Shown: in pieces, positions 45,083-54,412 of the stretch | Numbering within the stretch: position 1 is the stretch's first letter | Layout of the letters: every line of letters starts with the position of its first letter | Assembly (NCBI GenBank): GCA_903869265.1 | Contig: CAIPYE010000001.1 | Location: 124,001 to 188,000, forward strand | Reading direction: 5' to 3' | DNA: 64,000 nt | Origin: an uncultured delta proteobacterium | GTDB taxonomy: Bacteria > Desulfobacterota > Desulfobulbia > Desulfobulbales > Desulfurivibrionaceae | The notes under the pieces: model-generated | Told to the model about the DNA's origin: nothing | The model's database searches: none | The model's input: the letters and a program-made list of their open reading frames with translations, nothing else | Translations under genes and position numbers: made by a program

Positions 45083-45799
45083 TTAACGGCGGTCACCCAA
45101 AAACCGGAGCAGCATAAGGAACAAATTGACAAAATCGAGATACAGAGCCAAGGCTCCCATGATCGCGCCTTTCTGGATCGCGGCCTGGCCGTTTTCCATG
45201 ATCCCGCCTGAACCGATCCGAGTGATTTTCTGCACGTCATAGGCGGTAAGCCCGGTGAAAACAATCACTCCGATTGCGGAAACAACCCAAGAAATCATGG
45301 AGCTGCCCAAAAAGATATTCACCACCGAGGCGATGATTATGCCCACCAGACCCATGAACAAAAAGGAGCCCATACTGGTAAGATCTTTTTTGGTCACCGT
45401 GCCGTAGATCGCCATGGAAACGAACATCCCACCTGCAACAAAAAAGGTGGTGGCGACGGAGGTGCCTGTATAAAGCAAGAGGATGGCGGAAATGGTCGCC
45501 CCGTTCAAAACGGAATAGCCCAGGAAAAGATTGGTCGCCATGCGGGCGGACATCTGCTCGATCCTGGCGGAGAGATAAATCACCATGCCCAGTTCGCCAA
45601 AAATCAGGCCATAGAACACTATCTTGTTGCCGAAGATGGCCTGCTGCAAGGCCGGAGAGCTGGCGACCAGCAAGGCGGTAAGACCTGTGAGACCAAGCCC
45701 GATTGCCATCCAGTTGAAGACCTTGGCCAGGAAAAGGGTTGCCACCTGGGAGCGGGACCGGTCAATAACCATTGTTCTGCCATTGTCACTGCTGTACAT
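45083..45799 (-). CDS. Bax inhibitor-1/YccA family membrane protein
   Basis: 238 residues with seven predicted membrane helices, starting at KVFNWMAIGLGLTGLTALLV. It has the YccA/YbhL landmarks: NGATISAILLLYTG, MFVSMAIYGTVTKKDLTSMG, the FTGLTAYDVQKI motif and the C-terminal ALYLDFVNLFLMLLRFLGDR. Bacterial members include pH-sensitive calcium leak channels and FtsH-modulating proteins; which role applies here is unknown. The start has AAGGAG 4 bases upstream. It is followed by its own terminator, so it is probably a monocistronic or last gene. Confidence 0.92.
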   Translation of the reverse strand: MYSSDNGRTMVIDRSRSQVATLFLAKVFNWMAIGLGLTGLTALLVASSPALQQAIFGNKIVFYGLIFGELGMVIYLSARIEQMSARMATNLFLGYSVLNGATISAILLLYTGTSVATTFFVAGGMFVSMAIYGTVTKKDLTSMGSFLFMGLVGIIIASVVNIFLGSSMISWVVSAIGVIVFTGLTAYDVQKITRIGSGGIMENGQAAIQKGAIMGALALYLDFVNLFLMLLRFLGDRR

Positions 45800-45877
45800 A
45801 CATTTCTCCTTGCACTAAAAAATTTGAAGTTGCTAAACAGATGCCCTACACAATAATCATTCCGTAAAAAGACGCCA

Positions 45878-46936
45878 CTATTCAGCGCTGGTCATCTTCA
45901 CCAGGGGCATGGCCGGATCATACTCTTCCAGCGCGATATTGACCGCTGCGGTTATGGGCACTGCCAGCAGCATGCCGACCCCGCCCCACATCCAGCCCCA
46001 GAAAATGAGGGCGAACAGAACCACCAGCGGACTGAGATTAAGACCGCGTCCCATGATCTTTGGTTCCAGATAATTTCCCACAACCAGATGAATGGTGACA
46101 AGGACGCTGCCAGCCAGCAGGGCAAACCCCGGCGAACCGGACTGAAACAGGGCCATGAATATCGGCGGCACTGTGGCAATGAGCGCCCCGATGTTCGGAA
46201 TAAAATTCAACAGGAAGGCAAGGACACCCCACAACAACGCAAACTGGACGCCAAACAACAAAAGAGCGATGGTGGTGAGTATTCCGGCAAGCAGGCTGAT
46301 CAAGGTTTTCAGACCAAGATACTCCTCTATGGACTGACTGATCCTCCCCCCAACCCTTATTATCCTTCCAGCACGCCGGTTGCCAAAGGCGTTTTTCAGC
46401 CGATTTTCCATGCCGTCCCGTTCGGCCAGCATGAAAATCAAAAACAACACCACCCAGACGAGATTCCCTATAAAATTAACGAAAGAACCGCCGGCAGCCT
46501 GAAGAAATGAGCCCAGCGGCTCCAGCTTCTTTCCTTCCATGCGGCCAAGGAAGGCATCCAGAATCTCCTTCCCCTGATCCACCGATACGCCGTAAGGTTG
46601 CAGTTCAATGGCAGCATACTCGGAGAGCTTCTGCTTAAAAACCGGAAGCTGCCCGACAAATTCCATGATGTTTGCCTGCAACAACCCGCCAATCCAGTAC
46701 AATCCATCAAGCATAAAAGAAACAACCAGCAGAATGCGGAGCCAGGGAGGCACCCCGAACCGCTTGAGAAACTCCATGGGAATTCCCACCGCGAAAAAAA
46801 TGAGAACCGCCACACTCAGGGGAATAAAAATAAAGGAAAGAGTTTTCACGATGAGCGTGACAAGCACCACGATCACCAACCAGGCAGCAATGTCCTGGGG
46901 GCGGCCGTAACTTCCTCCTGCTGTCTCCTGCTCCAT
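45878..46936 (-). CDS. AI-2E family transporter (TqsA/PerM-like)
   Basis: 352 residues with about eight membrane helices. Typical family parts are the N-terminal paired helices (LVTLIVKTLSFIFIPLSVAV), the central VVLFLIFMLAERDGMENRL, the NFIPNIGALIATVPPI loop and the C-terminal PKIMGRGLNLSPLVVLFAL with WGWMWGGVGMLLAVPI. Family members export autoinducer-2 or act as sodium/proton antiporters. The substrate here cannot be read. It sits between the MBL hydrolase gene and the YccA-like gene on the same strand, with 29 and 78 base gaps. Confidence 0.9.
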   Translation of the reverse strand: MEQETAGGSYGRPQDIAAWLVIVVLVTLIVKTLSFIFIPLSVAVLIFFAVGIPMEFLKRFGVPPWLRILLVVSFMLDGLYWIGGLLQANIMEFVGQLPVFKQKLSEYAAIELQPYGVSVDQGKEILDAFLGRMEGKKLEPLGSFLQAAGGSFVNFIGNLVWVVLFLIFMLAERDGMENRLKNAFGNRRAGRIIRVGGRISQSIEEYLGLKTLISLLAGILTTIALLLFGVQFALLWGVLAFLLNFIPNIGALIATVPPIFMALFQSGSPGFALLAGSVLVTIHLVVGNYLEPKIMGRGLNLSPLVVLFALIFWGWMWGGVGMLLAVPITAAVNIALEEYDPAMPLVKMTSAE

Positions 46937-46965
46937 ATATGCACTCCTTTTTGACCGTCAGAATA

Positions 46966-47724
46966 TTACAGAATCAGGGTCTCTCCAGCTTCCGGCAGGA
47001 ACACCTCCGGCACATCTCCCGGTGGACTCAGCTTCCGGAGTTCACTCACCGCCCGTTCGCGCTCAAGCCGGTTGACATGCACCAAGGCCAGCTTGGCGCA
47101 CCCGGACTGCCGGGCAAGAGCAAGGCATTCGGGCAGACTTCCATGCCCGGGAGTCTGCCCGGACACGTTGTATGCCTCATGCACCACCAAATCGCATCCC
47201 CGGGCCAGATCGGCCATCGGTTCGGTAGGGTGCCCATCTCCGCTGTACAGCAATGACTTGCCTTCGCTCGTCACCCTGACGGCGAGACAGGGCTGGGAGT
47301 GGTCCATTGGTGCAGTCTGCCAGACAAAACCCGCCGCCTCGAACGAGGCTGCCTCGGCAACCGGGAGATATTGCAGGGCATAACACAATTTCCTGCCAAA
47401 AGCAGGATATGCCAAGTCAATGGCCATTTCAACCTTCTCCTGCAAACCATCTGGCCCGATTAGCAGCAACGGCTTGGTGCGCCCCATTTCCCAAAAACGC
47501 AGAAGCAACAAGGGAATCCCAAAAAAATGATCCCCATGGAAATGCGAAATCCAGAGAGCATCCAGCTGGTCCGGATCGGAACAATCAGCAAAATATCGAT
47601 GGGGGGTGGTAAATCCGCAGTCAAGTAGGATATAATGATTTTTGCTCCCGCTCCGAACAAGAAGCGAGGTGTTGAAGCGCTCCGGATCGCAGGCTTCACC
47701 AACTCCCAAAAAATGGACTTTCAT
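46966..47724 (-). CDS. MBL-fold metallo-hydrolase, RNase Z-like
   Basis: 252 residues. The metal motif SHFHGDHFFGIPLLLLRF and the downstream Asp in LLYSGDGHPTEP and His in LALVHVNRLERER mark a two-zinc beta-lactamase fold close to RNase Z/ElaC. RNase Z trims tRNA 3' ends, but the exosite arm and PxKxRN-like loop of true RNase Z are not evident, so another phosphoester substrate is possible. The gene is divergent from the thioredoxin gene 47 bases away and upstream of the AI-2E transporter. Confidence 0.85.
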   Translation of the reverse strand: MKVHFLGVGEACDPERFNTSLLVRSGSKNHYILLDCGFTTPHRYFADCSDPDQLDALWISHFHGDHFFGIPLLLLRFWEMGRTKPLLLIGPDGLQEKVEMAIDLAYPAFGRKLCYALQYLPVAEAASFEAAGFVWQTAPMDHSQPCLAVRVTSEGKSLLYSGDGHPTEPMADLARGCDLVVHEAYNVSGQTPGHGSLPECLALARQSGCAKLALVHVNRLERERAVSELRKLSPPGDVPEVFLPEAGETLIL

Positions 47725-47771
47725 GCGTAGCGACCTTATTACCCCTTATCTCCCGTGACCGAGATCATACC

Positions 47772-48218
47772 ATGAATACCCTGATTGTTGCATGTCCAAG
47801 CTGTAAGACCAAGAATAAAATGCCAGCCAGCAAACAATACCGTGGCCCGCGCTGCGGCAAATGCCAGACCCCTCTGCCCATGGCCGGGTACGCCACGCCG
47901 GTTGAGCTTACCGACCAGGAGGCAGCGCAGGTGATCCGCGAGGCCGACCTGCCGCTGATGCTCGACTTCTATTCGCCAAACTGCGGCCCCTGCCGGACGC
48001 TGGCTCCGGTTATCGACAGGCTGGCGCGACAATTTTTCGGTCGGGCGATCATCGCCAAGATCGACACCAGCATAAACCATTTCAGTGCCGGGCACTACGG
48101 AATCCGGGGCGTTCCAACTCTAATTTTCTTTAAAAACGGCCAGGTTGTCGATCAGGTTGTCGGGGGTTTGCCCGAGGATGCCCTTGTCGCCAAGCTCAAC
48201 AGCTTCATCAGGATTTAG
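47772..48218 (+). CDS. trxC: Thioredoxin 2 (TrxC type)
   Basis: 148 residues. An N-terminal zinc ribbon has Cys at 8, 11, 28 and 31 (CPSC ... CGKC), and the thioredoxin fold has the active site CGPC at 71-74 in FYSPNCGPCRTLAP and the cis-Pro in GVPTLIFF. The zinc ribbon is what separates TrxC from TrxA. TrxC reduces protein disulfides in the cytoplasm and responds to oxidative stress in E. coli. It is followed 16 bases later by the SNF2 helicase gene and then mutY, in one direction. Confidence 0.93.
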   Translation: MNTLIVACPSCKTKNKMPASKQYRGPRCGKCQTPLPMAGYATPVELTDQEAAQVIREADLPLMLDFYSPNCGPCRTLAPVIDRLARQFFGRAIIAKIDTSINHFSAGHYGIRGVPTLIFFKNGQVVDQVVGGLPEDALVAKLNSFIRI

Positions 48219-48234
48219 GATCGCCGCCTTGCCA

Positions 48235-51200
48235 ATGAGCACCCCACATAAAAACCACGGTTACTGGACCGCATACCAGTCCCTGCCGCCCAAACTCCGC
48301 TTCACCTTGCAAGCCTGTGCCCTGACGGGAGAACCGGTCCAGGAAACCGCACTGATTGGCTGTCTGTTTCCACCGCCTCTCAACCGGACTTGGCCCACAG
48401 CCACCCAAAAAAACCTCCTGGCCGCCCTGACCGAGCTTACCGAGAAAAATCTTCTAAAAAATGACTGCGCCTGCCGCAAGGAAATTCTTGAAATCGTGGC
48501 CCACGATGCCCGAAGACAGCCGTATTTCCCAGCCCTGGCCGCCGCCATCAAACAGGCCTGGCCAAACCCGGCTCCGGAAGACACCGACCCCGACTCCCTG
48601 TGGCGCCGCACCCTGCGCGATCTTCGCCTTAGCCTTTTGGCCGCGGATGAAACCGGATACAATCACAATCTCCTTCGCCTCCTTGATCTCCAGGAGAAAT
48701 TCCCCGACCGTTTCCCGGAAAACCCCCTGCTCACTCTCTGCAACAAGCCTTTTGACCCGCCATGGTTTGCCGGACTTCCCCTGCACGTCCAGCTCTACGC
48801 CCTGCACCAGATATTTTTGGACGGCCTGCTCCATCTTACGGAGATAAGCCTGCCCCTGGAATACCTGCAAGACAAGCGTTTTCTCAAAGGGTTGCCCGCG
48901 AAAAACCGCGAGCCTTTCTCCTATCTGCTCACCTCCCACCTGCTCATCCGCGGACAAACCCGGGGTGCCTCCGCCTGGCTCAGAACCAACCAGCAACAGG
49001 GGGTGCCGCTGGGGGTGCAGGGCTGGCAGCGGTTTCTTGCCGGGGAAACAACCTCCGCCATTCTCTGCTACGAAGAAGATCTCGCCAAGATCAGAAAGGC
49101 CAACCAGAACCAACAGGCATATTTCACGGGTATTGAAGGGCTGTTCTTCCTCATGGCCCTGCTCAAAAACGGAGATTACACCACCCATCAGCAGGTCAGG
49201 GACATTGTCCAGGATATCGAGGAGATTCAACCCCACAACCTCTTTCTCCCTGCCTACATGCTGCTCCTTGCCCTGGTGGAAGCAAGGGAAAACCGGCTTG
49301 ATCTGGCCCGCGAACGGCTCACGGCGGTCAGTCTTCTGCCCAGGCCGCACAGTATCACCACGCTTTTCCTGGCCCTTGTCACCTACTGGATCGAAGGAAG
49401 ACCCAGCCCCGTCTGCCTGCCGCGCCTGCATGCCTTCCAGAAAAAAGCCGCAGCCCACGGCTACCTGTGGCTTGCCCGAGAATACAGTTCCCTGCTGCGT
49501 CTGGCCGGGGAAAAGTCGGTTTCTACGGCCATCACTGACGAGCTAACGGATGCCTGTTCCCTGGTAACCGCAATTACCCCGGAGGAACAATGGCAACGCG
49601 CCCTGCGCGCCCTCAGCTTCAACTCGGCACCAGCCGCCCTGAACCCGCCCACCAAACCGGAGACCACCTCCCGGCTGGCCTGGATGATCGATTACCGCAG
49701 CCAAGATGGCGCCATCTCCCTGGCGCCGAAGATCCAAAATCTCACCGCCCGTGGTCAATGGACCAAGGGCAGGTCCGTGGCCCTAAGAAAACTGTTCCGC
49801 AAAAACAAGCCCCCTTTTTTAAGCCCACAGGATCTTCTGGCCTGCGAAACCATCGTGGAAAAAAAAGACGGCCGGGGCGTTTATTTCCGCTTTTCCATGC
49901 CCAAGGCCCTGCTGGTGCTCATCGGGCACCCCTATGCCTTTCTTGCCGACTCGCCGAGAACCCCGGTTGAAATCCTGCAAGGCGAACCGGAGTTACGGGT
50001 TGACCAGCAGGGGGACTCGTTGCTGATCCAGTTCTCCCCATGGCCCGACAGCACGGAAGCAATAGTGGTTCGGGAAACCCCGGCCCGTTTCAGGATTTTC
50101 CCCATCACCGGAGACCATCGGCGGGTGGCCGAGGTTATTGGCCCCAATGGGCTGAGCGTCCCCCTTGACGGCAAGGACGAACTTTTTGCCACCCTGGGCA
50201 ACATCTCCTCCTTCATGACCGTGCACTCGACCATCGAAGGAAAATCCGTGGGCATTGCCGAGACGCCCACGGATTCACGCATTCACATGCAGCTGTTGCC
50301 TTACGGGGCAGGATTCAGGTTGGCCATGCTCGTCAGGCCCCTCCAGCCCGACGGGCCCTACCAGCGACCGGGTGAAGGCCCCAAAACCATCATCGCCCAC
50401 AGCAGCGGAATACGCATCCAGACAAAGCGCGACCTGGAACTGGAAGAAAAAAACGCCCGGTTTGTCGAAGAATCATGCCCCATGCTGGCAAAGGGCACTG
50501 ACCTTGAACGGGAATGGCTGCTGCAAGACCCGGAGGAATGCCTGCAACTCCTCCTTGAACTACAAGGGTTGCCGGAAGATGTCATCATTGAATGGCCCGA
50601 AGGAGAGCGGCTTACGGTAAGCCCGCCCGCCGAGCTCAACCAGTTCCTGCTCACGGTCAAAGAACGCAACAACTGGTTTGAGATGAACGGAACCCTGAAG
50701 CTCAACGACTCACTGGTGCTCGACATGCGCACCCTTCTCGAGCTGGCCCAGACAAACACCAGCCGCTTCATTCCCTTGGGGCATGGACATTTCCTCGCCC
50801 TGTCCCGGGAGCTGCGCAAGCGTTTGGACGAGATCACCGCCTTTGCCGAACTCAGAAAAACCACGATCCGCCTCCACCCCCTTGCCGCCCTGGCCCTGGA
50901 GGATTTCACCAGCGGGGTGGGAGACCTGCGCACGGACGAACGCTGGCGAGAACAACAACAGCGGCTCAAGGAGGCCCAGGAATACGAGCCCAAATTGCCG
51001 TCCACCTTCAAAGCCGTGCTTCGGGATTATCAGCTGACCGGCTTCAACTGGCTGGCCCGCCTTGCCAACTGGGGGGTGGGAGCCTGCCTGGCGGACGATA
51101 TGGGCCTCGGCAAAACCATCCAGGCTCTGGCTCTGGCCCTTGACCGCGCCGACCAGGGCCCGACCCTGGTGGTGGCCCCGACCTCGGTCTGCCCCAACTG

Positions 51201-52389
51201 GCAGGAGGAGGCCAACCGCTTTGCCCCGACCTTCAAGGTCGTTCTCTTCGGCGGCCGCCAGCGGAAAAAAATGCTCGCCGAGCTTGGCCCCTTTGACCTG
51301 ATGATCTGCAGCTACGGCCTGCTCCAGCAAGAATCAGCGCTCCTTGCCACCCGGAACTGGGAGACCATCATCCTGGACGAAGCCCAGGCCATCAAAAACT
51401 TCATCACCAAACGCTCGCGGGCAGCCATGCTCTTGCAGGGCCGATTCAAGATGGTCACCACCGGCACCCCCATTGAAAACCACCTCACCGAACTCTGGAA
51501 CCTGTTCCAGTTCATCAATCCTGGGCTCCTCGGCTCCTTAAACCAATTCAACCAGCGGTTCGCCGTCCCCATTGAGCGGGGCAACGACCCGGAGGCCCGG
51601 AAAAAACTCAAAAAACTGATCCGCCCCTTCATCCTGCGCCGCCTCAAATCACAGGTTCTGGAGGAGTTGCCCGAGCGCACCGAGATTCTGCTTCAAGTCG
51701 AGATGGAAGAAAAGGAAGCCGCCCTCTACGCCGCCCTTCGGCAGCGGGCGTTGGAAAACCTGCGCCAAACTGGCGGCCCGCCGGGGAAACGCTCGCTCCA
51801 GATTCTGGCAGAGATCATGAAACTGCGCAGGGCCTGCTGCAATCCCCGCCTGGTCCTTCCCGAGACGGATATTCCCAGCTCCAAGCTCACCCTCTTTGCC
51901 AAGCTTGTCGATGAATTGCGGGAAAACGGACACAAGGCCCTGGTGTTCAGCCAGTTTGTCGATCACCTCAGCCTGGTCCGGGAACATCTCGACCAAGAGG
52001 GCATTGCCTACAGATACCTGGACGGCAGCACCCCATCCAAAGAACGCCAGCGCCAGGTCCAGGAATTCCAGGCGGGCCATGGCGATCTGTTTCTCATCAG
52101 CCTCAAGGCCGGCGGGGTGGGCCTCAACCTCACCGCTGCAGACTATGTAATCCACATGGACCCTTGGTGGAATCCCGCAGTGGAAGACCAGGCCTCCGAC
52201 CGGGCCCACCGTATCGGACAACAGCGCCCGGTAACCATTTATCGTCTGGTGGCAAAAAACACCATCGAGGAGAAAATCGTCCACCTCCACCATGAAAAAA
52301 GAGCCCTGGCCGACAGCCTGCTGGAAGGCACCGATATCAGCCACGCCATGAATCCCGCCGATCTGTTACGCCTGTTAAAAGAAGCCTAA
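48235..52389 (+). CDS. SNF2/SWI2 family DNA-dependent ATPase
   Basis: 1384 residues. The SNF2 ATPase occupies about 910-1384: Walker A DDMGLGKTIQALALAL near residue 957, the DEAQ box ILDEAQAIKN near 1047, TGTPIENHLTELWNLFQF, and the C-terminal lobe with ISLKAGGVGLNLTAADYVIH and DRAHRIGQQRPVTIYRL. The first 900 residues carry helical repeat-like text and a beta-rich middle (about 560-760), and match nothing recognised with certainty. Such proteins remodel protein-DNA or RNA polymerase complexes. ATG 48235 is used; the open frame starts 90 bases earlier inside trxC, and no strong ribosome site marks either. Its position between trxC and mutY suggests a stress or repair role, which is inference. 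Confidence 0.9.
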   Translation: MSTPHKNHGYWTAYQSLPPKLRFTLQACALTGEPVQETALIGCLFPPPLNRTWPTATQKNLLAALTELTEKNLLKNDCACRKEILEIVAHDARRQPYFPALAAAIKQAWPNPAPEDTDPDSLWRRTLRDLRLSLLAADETGYNHNLLRLLDLQEKFPDRFPENPLLTLCNKPFDPPWFAGLPLHVQLYALHQIFLDGLLHLTEISLPLEYLQDKRFLKGLPAKNREPFSYLLTSHLLIRGQTRGASAWLRTNQQQGVPLGVQGWQRFLAGETTSAILCYEEDLAKIRKANQNQQAYFTGIEGLFFLMALLKNGDYTTHQQVRDIVQDIEEIQPHNLFLPAYMLLLALVEARENRLDLARERLTAVSLLPRPHSITTLFLALVTYWIEGRPSPVCLPRLHAFQKKAAAHGYLWLAREYSSLLRLAGEKSVSTAITDELTDACSLVTAITPEEQWQRALRALSFNSAPAALNPPTKPETTSRLAWMIDYRSQDGAISLAPKIQNLTARGQWTKGRSVALRKLFRKNKPPFLSPQDLLACETIVEKKDGRGVYFRFSMPKALLVLIGHPYAFLADSPRTPVEILQGEPELRVDQQGDSLLIQFSPWPDSTEAIVVRETPARFRIFPITGDHRRVAEVIGPNGLSVPLDGKDELFATLGNISSFMTVHSTIEGKSVGIAETPTDSRIHMQLLPYGAGFRLAMLVRPLQPDGPYQRPGEGPKTIIAHSSGIRIQTKRDLELEEKNARFVEESCPMLAKGTDLEREWLLQDPEECLQLLLELQGLPEDVIIEWPEGERLTVSPPAELNQFLLTVKERNNWFEMNGTLKLNDSLVLDMRTLLELAQTNTSRFIPLGHGHFLALSRELRKRLDEITAFAELRKTTIRLHPLAALALEDFTSGVGDLRTDERWREQQQRLKEAQEYEPKLPSTFKAVLRDYQLTGFNWLARLANWGVGACLADDMGLGKTIQALALALDRADQGPTLVVAPTSVCPNWQEEANRFAPTFKVVLFGGRQRKKMLAELGPFDLMICSYGLLQQESALLATRNWETIILDEAQAIKNFITKRSRAAMLLQGRFKMVTTGTPIENHLTELWNLFQFINPGLLGSLNQFNQRFAVPIERGNDPEARKKLKKLIRPFILRRLKSQVLEELPERTEILLQVEMEEKEAALYAALRQRALENLRQTGGPPGKRSLQILAEIMKLRRACCNPRLVLPETDIPSSKLTLFAKLVDELRENGHKALVFSQFVDHLSLVREHLDQEGIAYRYLDGSTPSKERQRQVQEFQAGHGDLFLISLKAGGVGLNLTAADYVIHMDPWWNPAVEDQASDRAHRIGQQRPVTIYRLVAKNTIEEKIVHLHHEKRALADSLLEGTDISHAMNPADLLRLLKEA

Positions 52390-52400
52390 GCAATCCTCCC

Positions 52401-53474
52401 ATGCCGCCACCCGCCCTGCAGGATGCCCTGCTCCACTGGTTTGCCCAACATGGTCGCGACCTTCCCTGGCGCCGCACCTATCTCCCATACCACATCTGGG
52501 TTTCAGAGATCATGCTGCAGCAGACCCAGATGGATCGGGTGGTTGTCTACTTCAATCGTTGGCTCGACCGTTTCCCCGACATTGCCAACCTGGCGGAGGC
52601 ACGGGAACAGGAGGTTCTGCTTCTGTGGGAAGGCTTGGGCTATTACTCCCGAGCCAGAAACCTCCTCAAAACCGCCAACCTGCTCTGTCGCAGGCATGGC
52701 GGCGTCTTGCCGGAAGACCATGGTGCCCTGCTCAAGCTGCCGGGCATTGGCCGATACACCGCCGGGGCGATCATGAGTCTGGCCTTCAACCTCCCCCACC
52801 CCATCGTGGACGCCAATGTGGAGCGGTTGTTTGCCCGGCTTTTCAACCTGACCGCGCCGGTCAAGGAAAAACAGACCCACGCTTTCATCTGGCACAAAGC
52901 CGCCGAACTTATTCCCGAGGGTAAGGCGCGGTTTTTCAATCAGGCGCTCATGGAACTGGGCGCCCTGGTTTGCCTGCCCCGTTCTCCCCGCTGCGATGAT
53001 TGTCCAGTCCGCGGCCACTGCGAGGCCTTTGCCCAAGGGTTGGTGGGCGAGAGACCGGTTGCGGGCAAGGCAAAAGAAACCATTTCCATCACCATGGCAA
53101 GCGGGGTGCTCCTGCACCAGGGGAAGATATACATCCAGCAACGTCTGGCCGATGATGTCTGGCCCAACCTCTGGGAATTTCCCGGCGGACGGATAAAAAA
53201 AGGCGAGACGCCGGAGCAGGCCCTCGTTCGGGAATATGGGGAAGAAACGGGCTTTGCCGTCCACGATCTAGAAAAAATCGCCATCATAAAACACAGTTTC
53301 ACCAAATACCGGGTCACACTGCACTGTTACCACTGCCGCCTGCGGGGCAGCACAACTGTGCCGATCCTCAACGCCGCCCAGGAATATAGATGGGCTCGCC
53401 CGGATGAACTTGAAAATTTTGCATTTCCCGCGCCCCATCGCCGCTTGATCAACCGCCTCGCCGAAAAATTATAA
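52401..53474 (+). CDS. mutY: Adenine DNA glycosylase MutY
   Basis: 357 residues. The catalytic Glu36 is in SEIMLQQTQ, the HhH motif is LPGIGRYTAGAI and Asp137 is in PIVDANVERL. The [4Fe-4S] cluster Cys are at 191, 198, 201 and 207, and a C-terminal Nudix-like domain of about 125 residues recognises 8-oxoG (LWEFPGGRIKKGETPEQAL). MutY removes adenine mispaired with 8-oxoguanine. It begins 11 bases after the SNF2 stop, so it is in the same transcript. A CTCGCCG/CGGCGAG hairpin (53457-53484) straddles the stop codon without a T run. The MutT-like Nudix gene at 58394 may act in the same 8-oxoG defence. Confidence 0.97.
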   Translation: MPPPALQDALLHWFAQHGRDLPWRRTYLPYHIWVSEIMLQQTQMDRVVVYFNRWLDRFPDIANLAEAREQEVLLLWEGLGYYSRARNLLKTANLLCRRHGGVLPEDHGALLKLPGIGRYTAGAIMSLAFNLPHPIVDANVERLFARLFNLTAPVKEKQTHAFIWHKAAELIPEGKARFFNQALMELGALVCLPRSPRCDDCPVRGHCEAFAQGLVGERPVAGKAKETISITMASGVLLHQGKIYIQQRLADDVWPNLWEFPGGRIKKGETPEQALVREYGEETGFAVHDLEKIAIIKHSFTKYRVTLHCYHCRLRGSTTVPILNAAQEYRWARPDELENFAFPAPHRRLINRLAEKL

Positions 53475-53579
53475 AAACGGCGAGACTGTACTTTCCGTCC
53501 TTTCTTGTTTACAGTAAGAAAGAGAGAGAACCCAACCAGAACGCAGGGCTTGAGTCTTTTAATAACCGGGAGGGGAACC

Positions 53580-54344
53580 ATGCGCCAACAGATGATCCGC
53601 CTGCTGATCTATCTGGCCATTGTGCTGCTCATGGCCAATATCAGTCCGGTCATCGATTCCTTCCTGCACCCGGACATCCCCTATCTTGATCCGGAACATC
53701 TGTTGATTGGCGGGATAACCGCAGGCATCACCGCTCTGTTGTTCAGCCTGCTCATCTCCCATGCCAACCGCATGACCTCGGTCGCCCATGAGTTAAGCCG
53801 CCTCAACAAGATGCTCCGCGAGCAGAGCAGCCGCGACAGCCTGACCGGTCTGTACAATCACCGATACTTCCAGGAAATGCTCCGCCATGAATTTCTCCTG
53901 GCCCAACGTCACCAGAGCGAATTGTCCTGCATGATGCTCGACCTGGATCTTTTCAAGGAGGTCAACGATACCTGCGGCCACCCCTTTGGCGATCTGGTGC
54001 TGAAAGGAACGGCGAAACAGATTCTCCACGAGGCCCGCGCCACAGACACCGTGGCCCGCTACGGCGGAGAGGAATTTGCAGTCCTCCTGCCCAACACCGA
54101 TCTGGAGGGCGCCACGAGCATTGCCGAACGTATCCGCATCCGGGCCCAAGATTACACCCACCAGGACAAGGACGTTGCCATGCGGGTCACCATCAGCATC
54201 GGGCTGGCCTCAACCCGGGCACATTCCCCGCAAAGGCCGGAAGATCTGCTGGCCTTTGCCGACCGCGCCCTCTACCGGGCCAAGAGGGCGGGCCGCAACA
54301 AGGTCATTGCCTACTCTGATCTGACCACGGCACAATACCCTTGA
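53580..54344 (+). CDS. Membrane-bound diguanylate cyclase
   Basis: 254 residues. Two membrane helices (about 5-21 and about 42-62) are joined by a short periplasmic loop of about 20 residues. A linker helix and a GGDEF domain (about 80-250) follow. The domain has the active site RYGGEEFAVLLPN and an RxxD inhibitory site (RATD, five residues before GGEEF). It makes cyclic di-GMP from two GTP and should be feedback-inhibited. The start at ATG 53580 follows GGGAGGGG; a longer open frame begins at 53505. The small periplasmic loop leaves little room for a ligand sensor, so the stimulus is unclear. Confidence 0.92.
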   Translation: MRQQMIRLLIYLAIVLLMANISPVIDSFLHPDIPYLDPEHLLIGGITAGITALLFSLLISHANRMTSVAHELSRLNKMLREQSSRDSLTGLYNHRYFQEMLRHEFLLAQRHQSELSCMMLDLDLFKEVNDTCGHPFGDLVLKGTAKQILHEARATDTVARYGGEEFAVLLPNTDLEGATSIAERIRIRAQDYTHQDKDVAMRVTISIGLASTRAHSPQRPEDLLAFADRALYRAKRAGRNKVIAYSDLTTAQYP

Positions 54345-54412
54345 GCCCTTCGTCTTCGCTCGAAAGAACCCTTCGGTAGAAATCACCCCAAATTTCAGAT
54401 ACAGGCAAGACC

